Assembly: GCA_030653365.1 (NCBI GenBank)
Contig: JAURZL010000010.1
Coordinates: forward strand, 248,001 to 312,000
Reading direction: 5' to 3'
DNA from: Anaerolineaceae bacterium
Lineage (GTDB): Bacteria; Chloroflexota; Anaerolineae; Anaerolineales; Anaerolineaceae
Length of the DNA stretch: 64,000 bases
In this document: piece after piece, positions 17,823 through 27,514 of the stretch
How positions within the stretch are numbered: the first letter of the stretch is position 1
Layout of the letters: each line of letters begins with the position of its first letter
The notes under the pieces: model-generated
The model's database searches: none
Told to the model about the DNA's origin: nothing
What the model saw: the letters and a program-made list of their open reading frames with translations, nothing else
Made by a program: the position numbers and the translations under genes

Positions 17823-19361
17823 TTAATTAACCACTGCAAAATTGGATAATTTATGCATGCTCTCTTTTAAAGTCGGGTACAGTTCACGATATATTCCATA
17901 AAGCTCATGATAGCTTTCCACAAGAGCTGTCTGTGGGTGGTAGATTCTTGTCGTCTTTACACACTCTTCAGAGACCTGGGTTACTCCTTCAGCATCCTGA
18001 TCGGCAGCGATCGAAAGTAAGGCTGCGCCATAAGCGGGACCTTCCTCGACTGCCAGATTGATAACCTCCGTGCCGAAGATATCCGCCTGAATCTGGCACC
18101 AGAAGGGAGATTTTCCACCACCACCAATTGCGCGAACCTGTTGAATGGGTACTTGCAATTCATGCATGATTTCAAAGCCGTCCCGCAATGAGAAGGTCAC
18201 CCCTTCCATGACAGCTCGAACCAGATGGGCTGCTGTATGCCGAGCTGTTAATCCGATAAATGCTCCTGTAGCCAGCGGGTCGAGATGTGGTGTGCGCTCG
18301 CCGGTCAGGTAGGGTAAAAAGATCAACCCTTCAGCACCAGGTGACACCTGAGCTGCCTGATTCGTCATAGCATCATAACTGATGGACAGTTCATTTGCCC
18401 CCACCAGATTATTTGCCGATGTCCGGAATAGATCGCGCAACCAACGTAATGAATTTCCTGCCGAGAGGGTGACCGCCATCAGATGATATTTACCTGGGAC
18501 AGCATGGCAGAATGTATGTAATCTTCCTGCTGGATCAAAGCGGATATCATCACTGTGTGCAAAGACTACCCCACTGGTGCCGATACTACTGCTGACCAAT
18601 CCGGAGCGCACAATGCCAGTTCCTACTGCTGCAGCGGCGTTATCCCCGCCACCAGCCACCACAGGAATTCCGGCTGGTAAACCAAGCTTTTCAGCTACGT
18701 TCGCCAGCAGGTGCCCAGTTATTTGTGAGCCTTCATAAACTGTTGGGAACCAATCTCGTGGAAGATCCAGCACTTGAAGTAATTCTTTACTCCAATCTCG
18801 TTGGCGAAGATCAAGCAGCAATGTACCGGCAGCATCGGAACAATCGCTGGCATATTCGCCTGTCAACAAAAAGCGAATATAATCCTTCGGTAAAAGAACT
18901 TTAGCAACCCGTTCATAATTTTGGGGTTCATTGTTGCGTAACCACAGAATTTTCGGTGCCTGAAAACCAGTCAGGGCAGGATTTCCCGCAATCTTTATCA
19001 AATGCTCGTAACCTACCAGCGTCGTGATCTGTTCACACTCTGCAGCGGTACGCTGGTCATTCCAGAGCAGTGCAGGACGAATCACCTGATTTTTACGATC
19101 AAGGAACACTGAACCATGCATCTGACCTGTCAACCCGATACCAGTTATCTGCGAGGTTGAGATAGCCGAACCGACTAATAACTGTTGAATGGCTTTGATG
19201 GAACCTTGCCACCAGTCCTCTGGATCTTGTTCACTCCACAAAGGCTGCGGAGTATAAAGAGGAAACTCCGACTGAGAAATCGCAACGATCTTACCTTCTT
19301 GATCACAGAGCAATGCTTTAGTTGCGCTGGTTCCGATATCCAAACCGATAAAATATGACAT
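17823..19361 (-). CDS. xylB: Xylulokinase
   Basis: FGGY-family sugar kinase that phosphorylates D-xylulose to xylulose-5-phosphate for the pentose phosphate pathway. The ATG at 19361 is preceded by AAAGGA and begins directly with MSYFIGLDIGTSATKALL, the phosphate-1 motif; the 512-residue length is typical. GLTGQMHGSV (substrate loop), GGGDNAAAAVGTG and the C-terminal AIGGGGKSPFWCQIQAD (adenosine motif) match xylulokinase better than glycerol- or gluconokinase. No xylose isomerase or transporter is nearby. Confidence 0.92.
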   Translation of the reverse strand: MSYFIGLDIGTSATKALLCDQEGKIVAISQSEFPLYTPQPLWSEQDPEDWWQGSIKAIQQLLVGSAISTSQITGIGLTGQMHGSVFLDRKNQVIRPALLWNDQRTAAECEQITTLVGYEHLIKIAGNPALTGFQAPKILWLRNNEPQNYERVAKVLLPKDYIRFLLTGEYASDCSDAAGTLLLDLRQRDWSKELLQVLDLPRDWFPTVYEGSQITGHLLANVAEKLGLPAGIPVVAGGGDNAAAAVGTGIVRSGLVSSSIGTSGVVFAHSDDIRFDPAGRLHTFCHAVPGKYHLMAVTLSAGNSLRWLRDLFRTSANNLVGANELSISYDAMTNQAAQVSPGAEGLIFLPYLTGERTPHLDPLATGAFIGLTARHTAAHLVRAVMEGVTFSLRDGFEIMHELQVPIQQVRAIGGGGKSPFWCQIQADIFGTEVINLAVEEGPAYGAALLSIAADQDAEGVTQVSEECVKTTRIYHPQTALVESYHELYGIYRELYPTLKESMHKLSNFAVVN

Positions 19362-19497
19362 GTAGTGGTCCTTTCGAAGATGAATAATGCAATGATTTCT
19401 ATTGTTACAATAATTATATTTTATTTGTTTATTTCGGTTTTCCAAAACAAAAACACCAATGGGAATTAATGGCGTTTAGCCAAACGTCCCTACGCCT

Positions 19498-22400
19498 TTA
19501 TCTATTGTCAGGATGGAAAAATCGCTGGATCACACCCCCCAATATCTCATCATCAGGCTCATACAATTCTTCCATCTCCATTTCTTTGCAATATTCTATC
19601 GCCTTTTCACGAATATCATGTTCTGTAGATGAATGCGCCAAAGCCGAGATGAAAAGCTCTTTTGCCACCTCTTGAGATCCCTGCAGTTGAAAACAGCGAG
19701 CAGCTGTAACAACGAAACGTGCCAGAAAGCGTGATGCTTCACTTTTCCATGCAATCTGGATGGCTTCTTTAACCTTAGTTAACGCTAGTTCATATTGTCC
19801 CATTTTACAGTACGCCTCAGCCAGATTGTTCAGGCAAATGGAAATTGACCACTCCTCTCCAATCTCGCGAGATATTTTTAATGCCTGTTCGGACAGCGAA
19901 ATGGCACCTACATAATCTCCCAACGCCAATGCCACCTCTCCAAGATTCGCCAAAGCAATAGCTTCTCCATCCAGATCACCGATTTGCCGGCAGATAGCCA
20001 GGCTTTTCGCATACATCTCACTGGCCTTGGGATAATCCGTTTCAACATGATAAACACTCGCCAGGTTATTGAGCACGATTGCCATCTGATATAAATCTTC
20101 CAAATTGGAAGCAATCTGCAAACTTTCCTGAAATAGTGACTCAGCCTCAGAATATTTTCCTTCATTACAGGCAATATCTCCCAGGTAATTAAGGGGTACG
20201 ATAAGCTGTCGTCTATTCTCGGATTTTCGCCCTAAATCCACAGAACGGTGAAGGTATTGTCGCGCATTCTCAATTTTTCCAAGGCGCAAATTAATCAACC
20301 CTAACGTATTTAATGCTTTGACTTGGCCAACTATATCGGTGTATTTTTGATAAAAAACCAGGTTTTTCTGGGCAATTTCTTCAGCCAATGCAAATTCGTT
20401 CGCACGTAAATTCACACCGAACAGAGCTGTACGGCAGTTGGCCAGATCACTCTCGAGTGCATACTTCTTAAATATTTGAGATGCCTTTTCTAAGGAATCT
20501 CGGGCTATTTCATTCTGACGAATGCGATGAGCAAGTGATCCTATCCTCACAAGCACCTTTCCTGATACAATTTCGTATTGCTCGAGTGGGTCAGCAGCTT
20601 GCAACTGATCTAATAAATTCAACACCGGCTGGAAAAAATCAATTCCTTCCTGATACCGGCTGCGAATATTGAAGAATTGATACAGAGGTTCGAGAAATAT
20701 TTCTATTTTTTCGATTTGTTTATTTTCTAATATCCATTCCCAGGCTTTTTTGAGATTTCTGATTTCAATCTGGATGTGATCCAATGCTTGTTTTTGTTGG
20801 TTTGATTTTGACTCACCAAGACGTTCAAGTAGAAAATCCGTAAAATAATCCACATAAGCTGTCTTTACATCAACTATAAATTCTGAGCCAATTAATTTTT
20901 CTCCGGCAAATTGGCGGATCACACTGTGCATGGAGTATCTTCCCTTTGTATCATGCTGAAGAAGTGATTGATTTACCAATCGGGTAAGATCCTCCATTGA
21001 CGCCCAACCGATACGTTCTGCAGCTGGATTCGTAAAGCTATCCTCAAAGATGCTGATCCGGGTAAAAATTTGTTGAAGTTTTTCGTCCATTAATGCCCAG
21101 GAACCATCCAAATTTGCCCACAGGTTGCGATACCGTGGAGAAACATTGCTGGCATTCGTATGTAAGGAATTCAAATTGTTACTAATCTGTTTCGCAATCC
21201 CCTGACATGACTTACTCCAAACATCTGCAGCAGCCAATTCGATCCCCAATGGTAAACCTTCAAAAAATTGACAAATTTGTACCACTGCAGATAATGATTG
21301 TGGATCAAGCTTAAAACCTGGATTTATCTGGTTGGCACGCTGTTTAAATAAAGACAGCGCATCATATTTCTCCAATGATTCCATATCAATATGGGACTTC
21401 ATATCCGGATAAGACATCCCTTTAAGAGGAAAAACCCATTCCTCTTTCACATTTAACCGCTTTCTGGATGTCACTAAAAACTTAACCTGCAAGGCACATT
21501 GAAGAATATCCGTCAATACCTGAATGCTTTCCGGATCAATCAGTAATTGTTCAAAATTATCGATGACCAGTAACAAAGTTTTATTACGTAAATAATCTTT
21601 AAGCCGAGAAATCAAATTACTGGATTCCATAAGAGGAACACTGATTGCTTCTATGAATTCAGCAATGAATTCTTCACTTGAATGAGCACCTGATAATGAA
21701 ATAAAAAACACACCATCTCGATAAATCCCAATACATTGACGGGCGATCTCCATCGCCAGGCTGGTTTTTCCGATGCCGCCGGGTCCATGTAATGTGATCA
21801 GTCGAGAAACTGGATCAATCAGCAGATTGGTAATTTCATCCAGCTCTATTTCCCTTCCAATAAATTTCGTATCCATTATTGGGATATTGGTTAAAAGCGT
21901 GGATTCTTGTGTAATTAATGAACTCTTGGACCTTTGTTTGCGAACTTCTTCATAAAAAATCATAGTGTCTTGTGCAGGTTCAACCCCGATTTGTTCCTTG
22001 AGGAATTTTCGCAAAGAGTGGAATTGATTTTCGAAAGCACTCCATTGACCATCCATAGCAAAGAGTCGCATCATCATCAAATGAGCAGATTCATTCCAGG
22101 GTGTAATCTGAAGGATATTCTGCACAGTCTGCCTTGCATGGCTAAATTCACTACGGTTCCGATGATATTGGGAAAGCATCACAAGCCCTTCGACCGCTTG
22201 ATGATCCAGTTCTTCACGGATCATACTAGCCCACTCATCGAATAGCGGAGCACCAGAGATGGAGAATTTTTCCAGAAAAGATCCCTCTCTCAATTGCAGG
22301 CTTTTTACCAGGCAACGAAAATTAATCTGATGAAATTGATCCTGTCTTTGAAAGTGACGATAAGCCTGATTCAGTAACCGCTTGAATTCCAGGACATCAA

Positions 22401-22710
22401 CCCACACCGGTATCGCTGGATTTAGTCGCAAATGATCACGTTCACTCTGAATGATAGGATTTTCAGAATCATTATCGTTTAACACTTTGCGTAAAATGGA
22501 GAGCGTTTGCCGCAAACTTTGTAATGCTTGTTTTTCAGAGAGATCAGACCAGAGTAATCCTGCCAGATGAGAGCGTGGCACCGGTCTTTGACACTCGACA
22601 GCAAGATAAACCAGCAATGCACGCGCTTTATCCGTGTCAAATTGCGTGATTACCTCTCCATCTTTTTCAATTTTCAGATAGCCAAAACAGTGAATTTTCA
22701 ATTGTTGCAT
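19498..22710 (-). CDS. SARP/AfsR-like regulator: BTAD, NB-ARC ATPase and TPR domains
   Basis: This 1070-residue regulator begins with an OmpR-type winged helix (about 1-95) and a bacterial transcriptional activator domain (about 100-245). An NB-ARC/STAND ATPase (about 285-560) has the P-loop HGPGGIGKTSLAM (308-320) and Walker B LLVIDNFEQL. A long run of TPR repeats (about 640-1040) should receive protein or ligand signals. Proteins of this layout hold ATP and switch on by oligomerising, then activate promoters with direct repeats. It is divergent from the 64-aa gene, so the 133-bp spacer probably holds its own target. Confidence 0.9.
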   Translation of the reverse strand: MQQLKIHCFGYLKIEKDGEVITQFDTDKARALLVYLAVECQRPVPRSHLAGLLWSDLSEKQALQSLRQTLSILRKVLNDNDSENPIIQSERDHLRLNPAIPVWVDVLEFKRLLNQAYRHFQRQDQFHQINFRCLVKSLQLREGSFLEKFSISGAPLFDEWASMIREELDHQAVEGLVMLSQYHRNRSEFSHARQTVQNILQITPWNESAHLMMMRLFAMDGQWSAFENQFHSLRKFLKEQIGVEPAQDTMIFYEEVRKQRSKSSLITQESTLLTNIPIMDTKFIGREIELDEITNLLIDPVSRLITLHGPGGIGKTSLAMEIARQCIGIYRDGVFFISLSGAHSSEEFIAEFIEAISVPLMESSNLISRLKDYLRNKTLLLVIDNFEQLLIDPESIQVLTDILQCALQVKFLVTSRKRLNVKEEWVFPLKGMSYPDMKSHIDMESLEKYDALSLFKQRANQINPGFKLDPQSLSAVVQICQFFEGLPLGIELAAADVWSKSCQGIAKQISNNLNSLHTNASNVSPRYRNLWANLDGSWALMDEKLQQIFTRISIFEDSFTNPAAERIGWASMEDLTRLVNQSLLQHDTKGRYSMHSVIRQFAGEKLIGSEFIVDVKTAYVDYFTDFLLERLGESKSNQQKQALDHIQIEIRNLKKAWEWILENKQIEKIEIFLEPLYQFFNIRSRYQEGIDFFQPVLNLLDQLQAADPLEQYEIVSGKVLVRIGSLAHRIRQNEIARDSLEKASQIFKKYALESDLANCRTALFGVNLRANEFALAEEIAQKNLVFYQKYTDIVGQVKALNTLGLINLRLGKIENARQYLHRSVDLGRKSENRRQLIVPLNYLGDIACNEGKYSEAESLFQESLQIASNLEDLYQMAIVLNNLASVYHVETDYPKASEMYAKSLAICRQIGDLDGEAIALANLGEVALALGDYVGAISLSEQALKISREIGEEWSISICLNNLAEAYCKMGQYELALTKVKEAIQIAWKSEASRFLARFVVTAARCFQLQGSQEVAKELFISALAHSSTEHDIREKAIEYCKEMEMEELYEPDDEILGGVIQRFFHPDNR

Positions 22711-22751
22711 GGGTGATAAATCTTAATTGTCTTGCTTTGTCCCGATTTTTG

Positions 22752-22787
22752 TGACGTTTCTATGACGCCTGTTAAGTAAATTATATA
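22752..22787 (+). promoter_or_regulatory. Candidate SARP operator: two TGACG repeats 11 bp apart before a -10 box
   Basis: TGACG occurs at 22752-22756 and again at 22763-22767, one helical turn apart, followed by TATATA at 22782-22787. SARP proteins bind direct repeats in 11-bp phase close to the -10 box. The position between the SARP gene and the divergent small gene supports autoregulation or activation of the plus-strand genes. Confidence 0.4.
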
Positions 22788-22843
22788 AAGAAAAGAATGA
22801 TCAAACAACAATTTTTGCCCATTAATCACCCGGAGAATCAAAA

Positions 22844-23038
22844 TTGATCATAACCTCACATTACTATTCCTTTCTACTCCGTATCTGGCAACCGGAAAAA
22901 CAGGTCAGTCATGAATGGCTTGCTTCTTTGGAAGACCCCAAAAGCCGTGAGGTCATCTATTTCAAGAATATGGAAGAGATGTTTGATTATTTAAGAAAAA
23001 TACCAGACACGAAAAAGAAGTCAGAAAAAAAGATTTAA
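22844..23038 (+). CDS. Small LRIWQ-type protein common in Chloroflexota
   Basis: The 64-residue protein probably starts at the TTG at 22844, with GGAGA about eight bases upstream. It has the pattern SFLLRIWQPEK, WLASLEDPKSREVIYFKNMEEMF and DYLRKI that I recognise from short Chloroflexota proteins found near large regulators and secreted proteins. Its function is unknown. It has no membrane segment, and the tail is Lys-rich. It is 45 bp upstream of the delta-60 gene and divergent from the SARP regulator, so it may be coexpressed with the former. Confidence 0.65.
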   Translation: MIITSHYYSFLLRIWQPEKQVSHEWLASLEDPKSREVIYFKNMEEMFDYLRKIPDTKKKSEKKI

Positions 23039-23083
23039 AGCGAGTAAAAACTTAGTTATTTTTTTATTTCCACGAGGAGTATC

Positions 23084-25600
23084 ATGAGAAAGAAATTTAT
23101 CTTTCAATTATTTGTTATTTCATTGATCATTAGCATATTTGCTAGTTTGATTTCAACATCTCTAGTTTTGGCTGTTTCAGCAATGGACGGTTTCAACGCG
23201 AGTGCAAACCAAGTAGTTAATACAATTGCACGTCAAGGAGATGGAAAGATTCTGGTAGGTGGAAATTTTACCAGCTTGAATGGTTCATCGAGAGACCGAA
23301 TAGGTCGGATTAATCCAGATGGATCCCTAGACACAAGTTTTAATCCTGGTGCAAATGATGTAGTACATGCTATTAAAGTTCAGAATGATGGAAAAATCCT
23401 GGTCGGAGGAGACTTTTCAATATTAGGTGGTTCCACCAGATATCATTTTGGACGATTATCCGCTAGCGGAGTAATTGATAATACATTCAATCCCAGAACT
23501 AGTGGCCAGGTTTTTGCCATTGAACTACAGAATGATGAAAAAATATTAATTGGCGGTGAATTCGTACAAATATTTATCGGTACGACTTTGCACGATCGCA
23601 ACTTCATCGCTCGATTAAATCCAAATGGTAGTATGGATACTACTTTTGATCCAGGAACAAATGGAATAGTCTATGCGATAAAAGTCCAGAATGACGGAAA
23701 AATATTGGTAGGTGGGGAATTTGATTCGGTTGCTGGGCAACCTCGTGCTGGAATTGCACGTTTGAACGCTGATGGCTCGCTTGATACAACCTTCAACCCG
23801 GGTACAAATAATAATGTAAATACAATAGCAACTCAGGCAGATGGAAAAATTATTATAGGGGGAAATTTTACAAGAATTTCTGAACAAAATCGCTCTCGAA
23901 TTGGCCGTGTAAACCCTGACGGTTCACTCGATACCACTTTTAATCCTGGAGCTGGCAGTACTGTTAAATCAGTAGAAATTCAATCTGATGGCAAGATACT
24001 GGTTGCAGGTAATTTTATTACTTTGGCAGGCGCTGATCGTTACCGTCTTGGACGTTTACATATGAATGGTTCAATTGATACGACCTTCATACCTGGTGCA
24101 AACGCAGTTATTAACACTTTATCCATTCAACCAGATGGAAAATTATTGGTAGGTGGAGATTTTACAGTTCTGGATGGGTTCGGGACGAATCGGATTGGAC
24201 GTTTATATCCTGATGGATCTATGGAAGCGAATTTTTTACCAAGTGCGAACTATAAAATCAATGCACTTGCCATACAACCGGATGGGAATATCCTGGTCGG
24301 AGGTGATTTTGACTTACTGGGAGGATCAACTCATTATGGAATTGGAAAAATAAAACCTGATGGTTTCGTCGATCACAACTTTGATGCTGGAGTTGATGGC
24401 TTTGTTTATGCTTTAACCTTACAAAGTGATGGCAAAATAATCGTTGGGGGTCAATTTTCTTCTTTGAATGGTGTTGCTCGAAGTAATATAGGCAGATTGA
24501 ACTCTGATGGATCACTAGACTCTATATTATTTTCAGGAATCAATGGACCTGTTTACGCAATTGTGTTACAACCAGATGGTAAGATTTTAGTAGGGGGAGA
24601 CTTTGAAACAATTGTGGGAACAACAACATTTCGTAATTTGGTTCGCTTTAACACGAATGGAATTCTCGATACTAGTTTTTCACCAAGTGTGGGTGGAACC
24701 GTTTACACAATATGTTACCAGGATTATGGCAAAATCTTAATCGGAGGAGATTTCTTTTCGGTCGGGATACCTTTTCGTAATAATATTGCACGCTTAACTA
24801 TTGATGGTCTGCTTGATATTAGCTTCAATCCAGATGCAAATGATACAATTTACTCCATTGTGATTGAAGGAGGAGATAATGTTCCGTTAGGAGAAGAAAA
24901 TATCCTAATAGCAGGCGATTTCACGAAACTGGGTGGTTCAGATCACCTAAGGATTGGGAGACTTAAAAGCGATGGAACAATCCTTTCTGACTTTTCAGCT
25001 TCAGCAAATGGCACCATACGTACTATGGCTGTCCAAACAGATGGAAAGATTCTGGTTGGCGGTAACTTCACGACGTTGAACAGTACAGGACGAAATTTTT
25101 TTGGAAGATTTAACCAAACTGGTACTGTCGATACCAGTTTTAACCCGGGGGCAAACAATACTGTTTCAGCCATTGCATTGCAGATGGATGGTAAACCTGT
25201 AGTTAGTGGATCATTTACTCTTCTCAATGGATTAACTCGAAATTATATTGGGCGAATTTCTTCTGATATAGCCTCGTATCAAGAATTAATTTTTGATTCT
25301 AATGCAGGTATTATTTACTGGTTACGAAGTGGTCCCGGTCCGGAAATCAGACGTGTCAGTTTTGAGACATCCACAGATGGAGCTAACTATTATTATTATG
25401 GTTTTGGAACCCGGACCGATGGTGGTTGGAGAAAAGGTATTAGTGTGCCCTATGGAGTCAATTTTTATATACTTGCTCGCGGATACTATTCTACAGGTTC
25501 TAACAATGGCTCAACTTCAGTAATTGAGAGTATTCTAAATGTGTACCGCCCGGAAAATTCAAACGACTATCAGGTATTTTTACCGTTATTAAATAAGTAA
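23084..25600 (+). CDS. Secreted delta-60 repeat protein (14 repeats)
   Basis: The 838-residue protein has a signal peptide (about 1-30) and then 14 copies of a unit of about 50 residues with the core QxDGKILVGGxF and GRLNPDGSLDTTFNPG. These are delta-60 (TIGR02608-like) repeats that probably form beta-propeller blades. Copy 12 is degenerate (ENILIAGDF). The last 110 residues form a separate beta domain ending in YQVFLPLLNK, a C-terminus seen on Chloroflexota exported proteins. Likely cell-surface or released; ligand unknown. CGAGGAG precedes the ATG. Confidence 0.88.
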   Translation: MRKKFIFQLFVISLIISIFASLISTSLVLAVSAMDGFNASANQVVNTIARQGDGKILVGGNFTSLNGSSRDRIGRINPDGSLDTSFNPGANDVVHAIKVQNDGKILVGGDFSILGGSTRYHFGRLSASGVIDNTFNPRTSGQVFAIELQNDEKILIGGEFVQIFIGTTLHDRNFIARLNPNGSMDTTFDPGTNGIVYAIKVQNDGKILVGGEFDSVAGQPRAGIARLNADGSLDTTFNPGTNNNVNTIATQADGKIIIGGNFTRISEQNRSRIGRVNPDGSLDTTFNPGAGSTVKSVEIQSDGKILVAGNFITLAGADRYRLGRLHMNGSIDTTFIPGANAVINTLSIQPDGKLLVGGDFTVLDGFGTNRIGRLYPDGSMEANFLPSANYKINALAIQPDGNILVGGDFDLLGGSTHYGIGKIKPDGFVDHNFDAGVDGFVYALTLQSDGKIIVGGQFSSLNGVARSNIGRLNSDGSLDSILFSGINGPVYAIVLQPDGKILVGGDFETIVGTTTFRNLVRFNTNGILDTSFSPSVGGTVYTICYQDYGKILIGGDFFSVGIPFRNNIARLTIDGLLDISFNPDANDTIYSIVIEGGDNVPLGEENILIAGDFTKLGGSDHLRIGRLKSDGTILSDFSASANGTIRTMAVQTDGKILVGGNFTTLNSTGRNFFGRFNQTGTVDTSFNPGANNTVSAIALQMDGKPVVSGSFTLLNGLTRNYIGRISSDIASYQELIFDSNAGIIYWLRSGPGPEIRRVSFETSTDGANYYYYGFGTRTDGGWRKGISVPYGVNFYILARGYYSTGSNNGSTSVIESILNVYRPENSNDYQVFLPLLNK

Positions 25601-25620
25601 GTTCACCTTTCCACCATCGA

Positions 25621-25666
25621 CCCCCGGATGCAAACGTTACCCACTGCTATCCGGGGGATTTTTTTT
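25621..25666 (+). terminator. Terminator of the delta-60 gene
   Basis: CCCCCGGAT (25621-25629) pairs with ATCCGGGGG (25649-25657), followed by a run of eight or more T. Confidence 0.9.
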
Positions 25667-25730
25667 ATTTTGGAACTTTTTCCTTTTTCCAATCGTCTCA
25701 GACAAGTAAATTGGACAAAAGGAGTCTGAA

Positions 25731-26981
25731 ATGAAACGTTTATTGTTATTGAGTCTAACGTTAGTTGTGTTGATGAGTGGCTGCAATGTAATCACCAACA
25801 GCCAGGCCTATGTTGATGGACAAGCGGTTGATGTTCTCCCCACCCCGGCAGAAGTAGTTGACCCGGTTGTCACTGATTCCCCTATTAAGGAACCTAATAT
25901 CGCCGACCAACCGATCCCGATTGAGACTGGTGATTATCAAACCGGCGGTTTTTATCAGAATTGGATTGCATTCCAGGATGGAAATTCAAATATTGCCTTG
26001 GTAAACCCGGTTACGGGAGAAATTAAACCGGTTACCCAGAATGGAAGTTCTGTGATAGCAACCGGTGATGGTGCACAAACCATTCAATTCAGCAAGCCTG
26101 CCTGGTCGAGTGATGGTGAATTATTAACCTTCAAACAGGAATTATTGACCCAGGAACCTGGCAGACTGGATACTGTCACGAGTTTATGGGTGTATGAACC
26201 TGCCAGCCAAACATCCTGGATGGTGCTGGAAAATGTGACCTTCAGTGGATATGCCTGGAGGCCAGGCACCCATGCGATCAGTTATACCGTTCATACCGAA
26301 CCCGGCTACTTCACCGCCCGTGGTGTGGTGGATGCCAGTGTAGCCCATGGCATCATGCTGGTAGATGTTAAATCCGGAGAGATTTCCGAGTTAGTTGCCC
26401 CGCAAGGTTTCTCATTGGTTCAGCCAAAATGGTCTCCGGATGGTAGTCTGGTCAGCTTTGATGAAGTCTATCTGATGGAAGGTCGTGGTAACTTTGCCTG
26501 GTACGATTTCAACACCAGCACCTATCATAGCTGGGAAAAAGCAATTGGAATTTATGATTGGTCACCAGCTGGAATTCTGGCGTATGATTACCTCACTTAC
26601 ATACCAAGTGGAGAAGAATTGATCATGCTGAACGATCGTATGAACACATCAGAGGAATTATTCTCATCCGCAGTGAAACAAGGAAGCTTTTCCTTTTCAC
26701 CTCGTTTCTCTCCCAGCGGAGCGCAAATCGCTTATCTGGTTGGAAATGGCTCTATCGATGAAGTCACTGGTTACCAATTGATGCTTCAAGCAATAGATAG
26801 TAGCGAAGCCCAGATGCTGCTGGAAGGAGAACAAATAGAAACTTTCTCATGGTCAGGAGATGGAAGTTTTCTGGCAGCCTCATTAGGTTTCTACGGATCA
26901 GCTGATATTGTAGTCATCGATGTATTGAATGGAACCGTTACCGAAGTGGCTCAGGGTTGGGATCCAGTCTGGCAAAAGTAG
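25731..26981 (+). CDS. TolB-like WD40/beta-propeller lipoprotein
   Basis: The 416-residue protein has a lipoprotein signal with lipobox LMSGC (Cys about 19) and then repeats carrying the WSPDG-type motif: PAWSSDGELL, PKWSPDGSLVSF, PRFSPSGAQIAYL and FSWSGDGSFLAAS. These are TolB/PD40 propeller blades. It should sit on the outer face of the cytoplasmic membrane. No enzymatic residues are seen, and the partner is unknown. AGGAGT precedes the ATG. It is transcribed alone between two strong terminators. Confidence 0.85.
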   Translation: MKRLLLLSLTLVVLMSGCNVITNSQAYVDGQAVDVLPTPAEVVDPVVTDSPIKEPNIADQPIPIETGDYQTGGFYQNWIAFQDGNSNIALVNPVTGEIKPVTQNGSSVIATGDGAQTIQFSKPAWSSDGELLTFKQELLTQEPGRLDTVTSLWVYEPASQTSWMVLENVTFSGYAWRPGTHAISYTVHTEPGYFTARGVVDASVAHGIMLVDVKSGEISELVAPQGFSLVQPKWSPDGSLVSFDEVYLMEGRGNFAWYDFNTSTYHSWEKAIGIYDWSPAGILAYDYLTYIPSGEELIMLNDRMNTSEELFSSAVKQGSFSFSPRFSPSGAQIAYLVGNGSIDEVTGYQLMLQAIDSSEAQMLLEGEQIETFSWSGDGSFLAASLGFYGSADIVVIDVLNGTVTEVAQGWDPVWQK

Positions 26982-27024
26982 AAAACAGCTGTTAAGTGCT
27001 GATTTCAAACTTAAAAAATTACTG

Positions 27025-27050
27025 CCCCCCTGGTCAAATGGGGGGTTTTT
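27025..27050 (+). terminator. Terminator of the TolB-like gene
   Basis: CCCCCC (27025-27030) pairs with GGGGGG (27040-27045), followed by TTTTT. Confidence 0.8.
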
Positions 27051-27207
27051 CCATAAATACTGATCTTTCAAATAATTACCTCAAACAAGTGGTTGAATTC
27101 ACGCTCATTTTGTGTTAATGTTAATAACGGTCATGTGATGAACAATCTGACCAGTCAAATCAATTAGTTTTGACTCAATCAAACCTTACAAAAGAGAGAG
27201 GGTAGCT

Positions 27208-27318
27208 ATGGGAGATAAAAGTCCAAAAAACAAAGAAAAACGCAAAAAAAAGAACGACAGCAAAAAGAAACCAATTGTCCCAACTTCAACGATTAAATCA
27301 ATTGACCAGAAGAAGTAA
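27208..27318 (+). CDS. 36-residue basic small protein (MGDKSPK type)
   Basis: An ATG at 27208 with GAGAGAGGG upstream opens a 36-codon frame beginning MGDKSPKNKEKRKKK and ending IKSIDQKK, then TAA. I recognise MGDKSPK-starting Lys-rich mini-proteins as a recurring bacterial small-protein type annotated as hypothetical. The strong Lys/Asn/Ser bias suggests a disordered nucleic-acid or ribosome-associated peptide, which is inference. It stands alone with a terminator downstream. Confidence 0.7.
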   Translation: MGDKSPKNKEKRKKKNDSKKKPIVPTSTIKSIDQKK

Positions 27319-27454
27319 TGCTTCGGCATTGAATATGAAGTTGGAACAATGACCATGATGGGGGGATTATCTGCGGTCAAAACGAAGCGGTTTTAGTACC
27401 GTTATTTGTATTTTCTTCCCTGTTCATCAGGGAATCACATTAATTCTTTAAAAT

Positions 27455-27486
27455 AAAAATCCCGGTCTGATAGTACCGGGATTTTT
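27455..27486. terminator. Bidirectional terminator
   Basis: AAAAATCCCGGT (27455-27466 region) and ACCGGGATTTTT (27475-27486) form a perfect stem with A/T tails on both sides. It serves the small basic protein and the convergent GNAT gene. Confidence 0.85.
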
Positions 27487-27514
27487 CATCCATAAATTCG
27501 ATTTATTTCTTGAT

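Noticed and set aside
19446..19497. Possible hairpin between xylulokinase and the SARP gene
   Set aside because: The complementary arms are imperfect and no clear T-tract follows on the minus strand.
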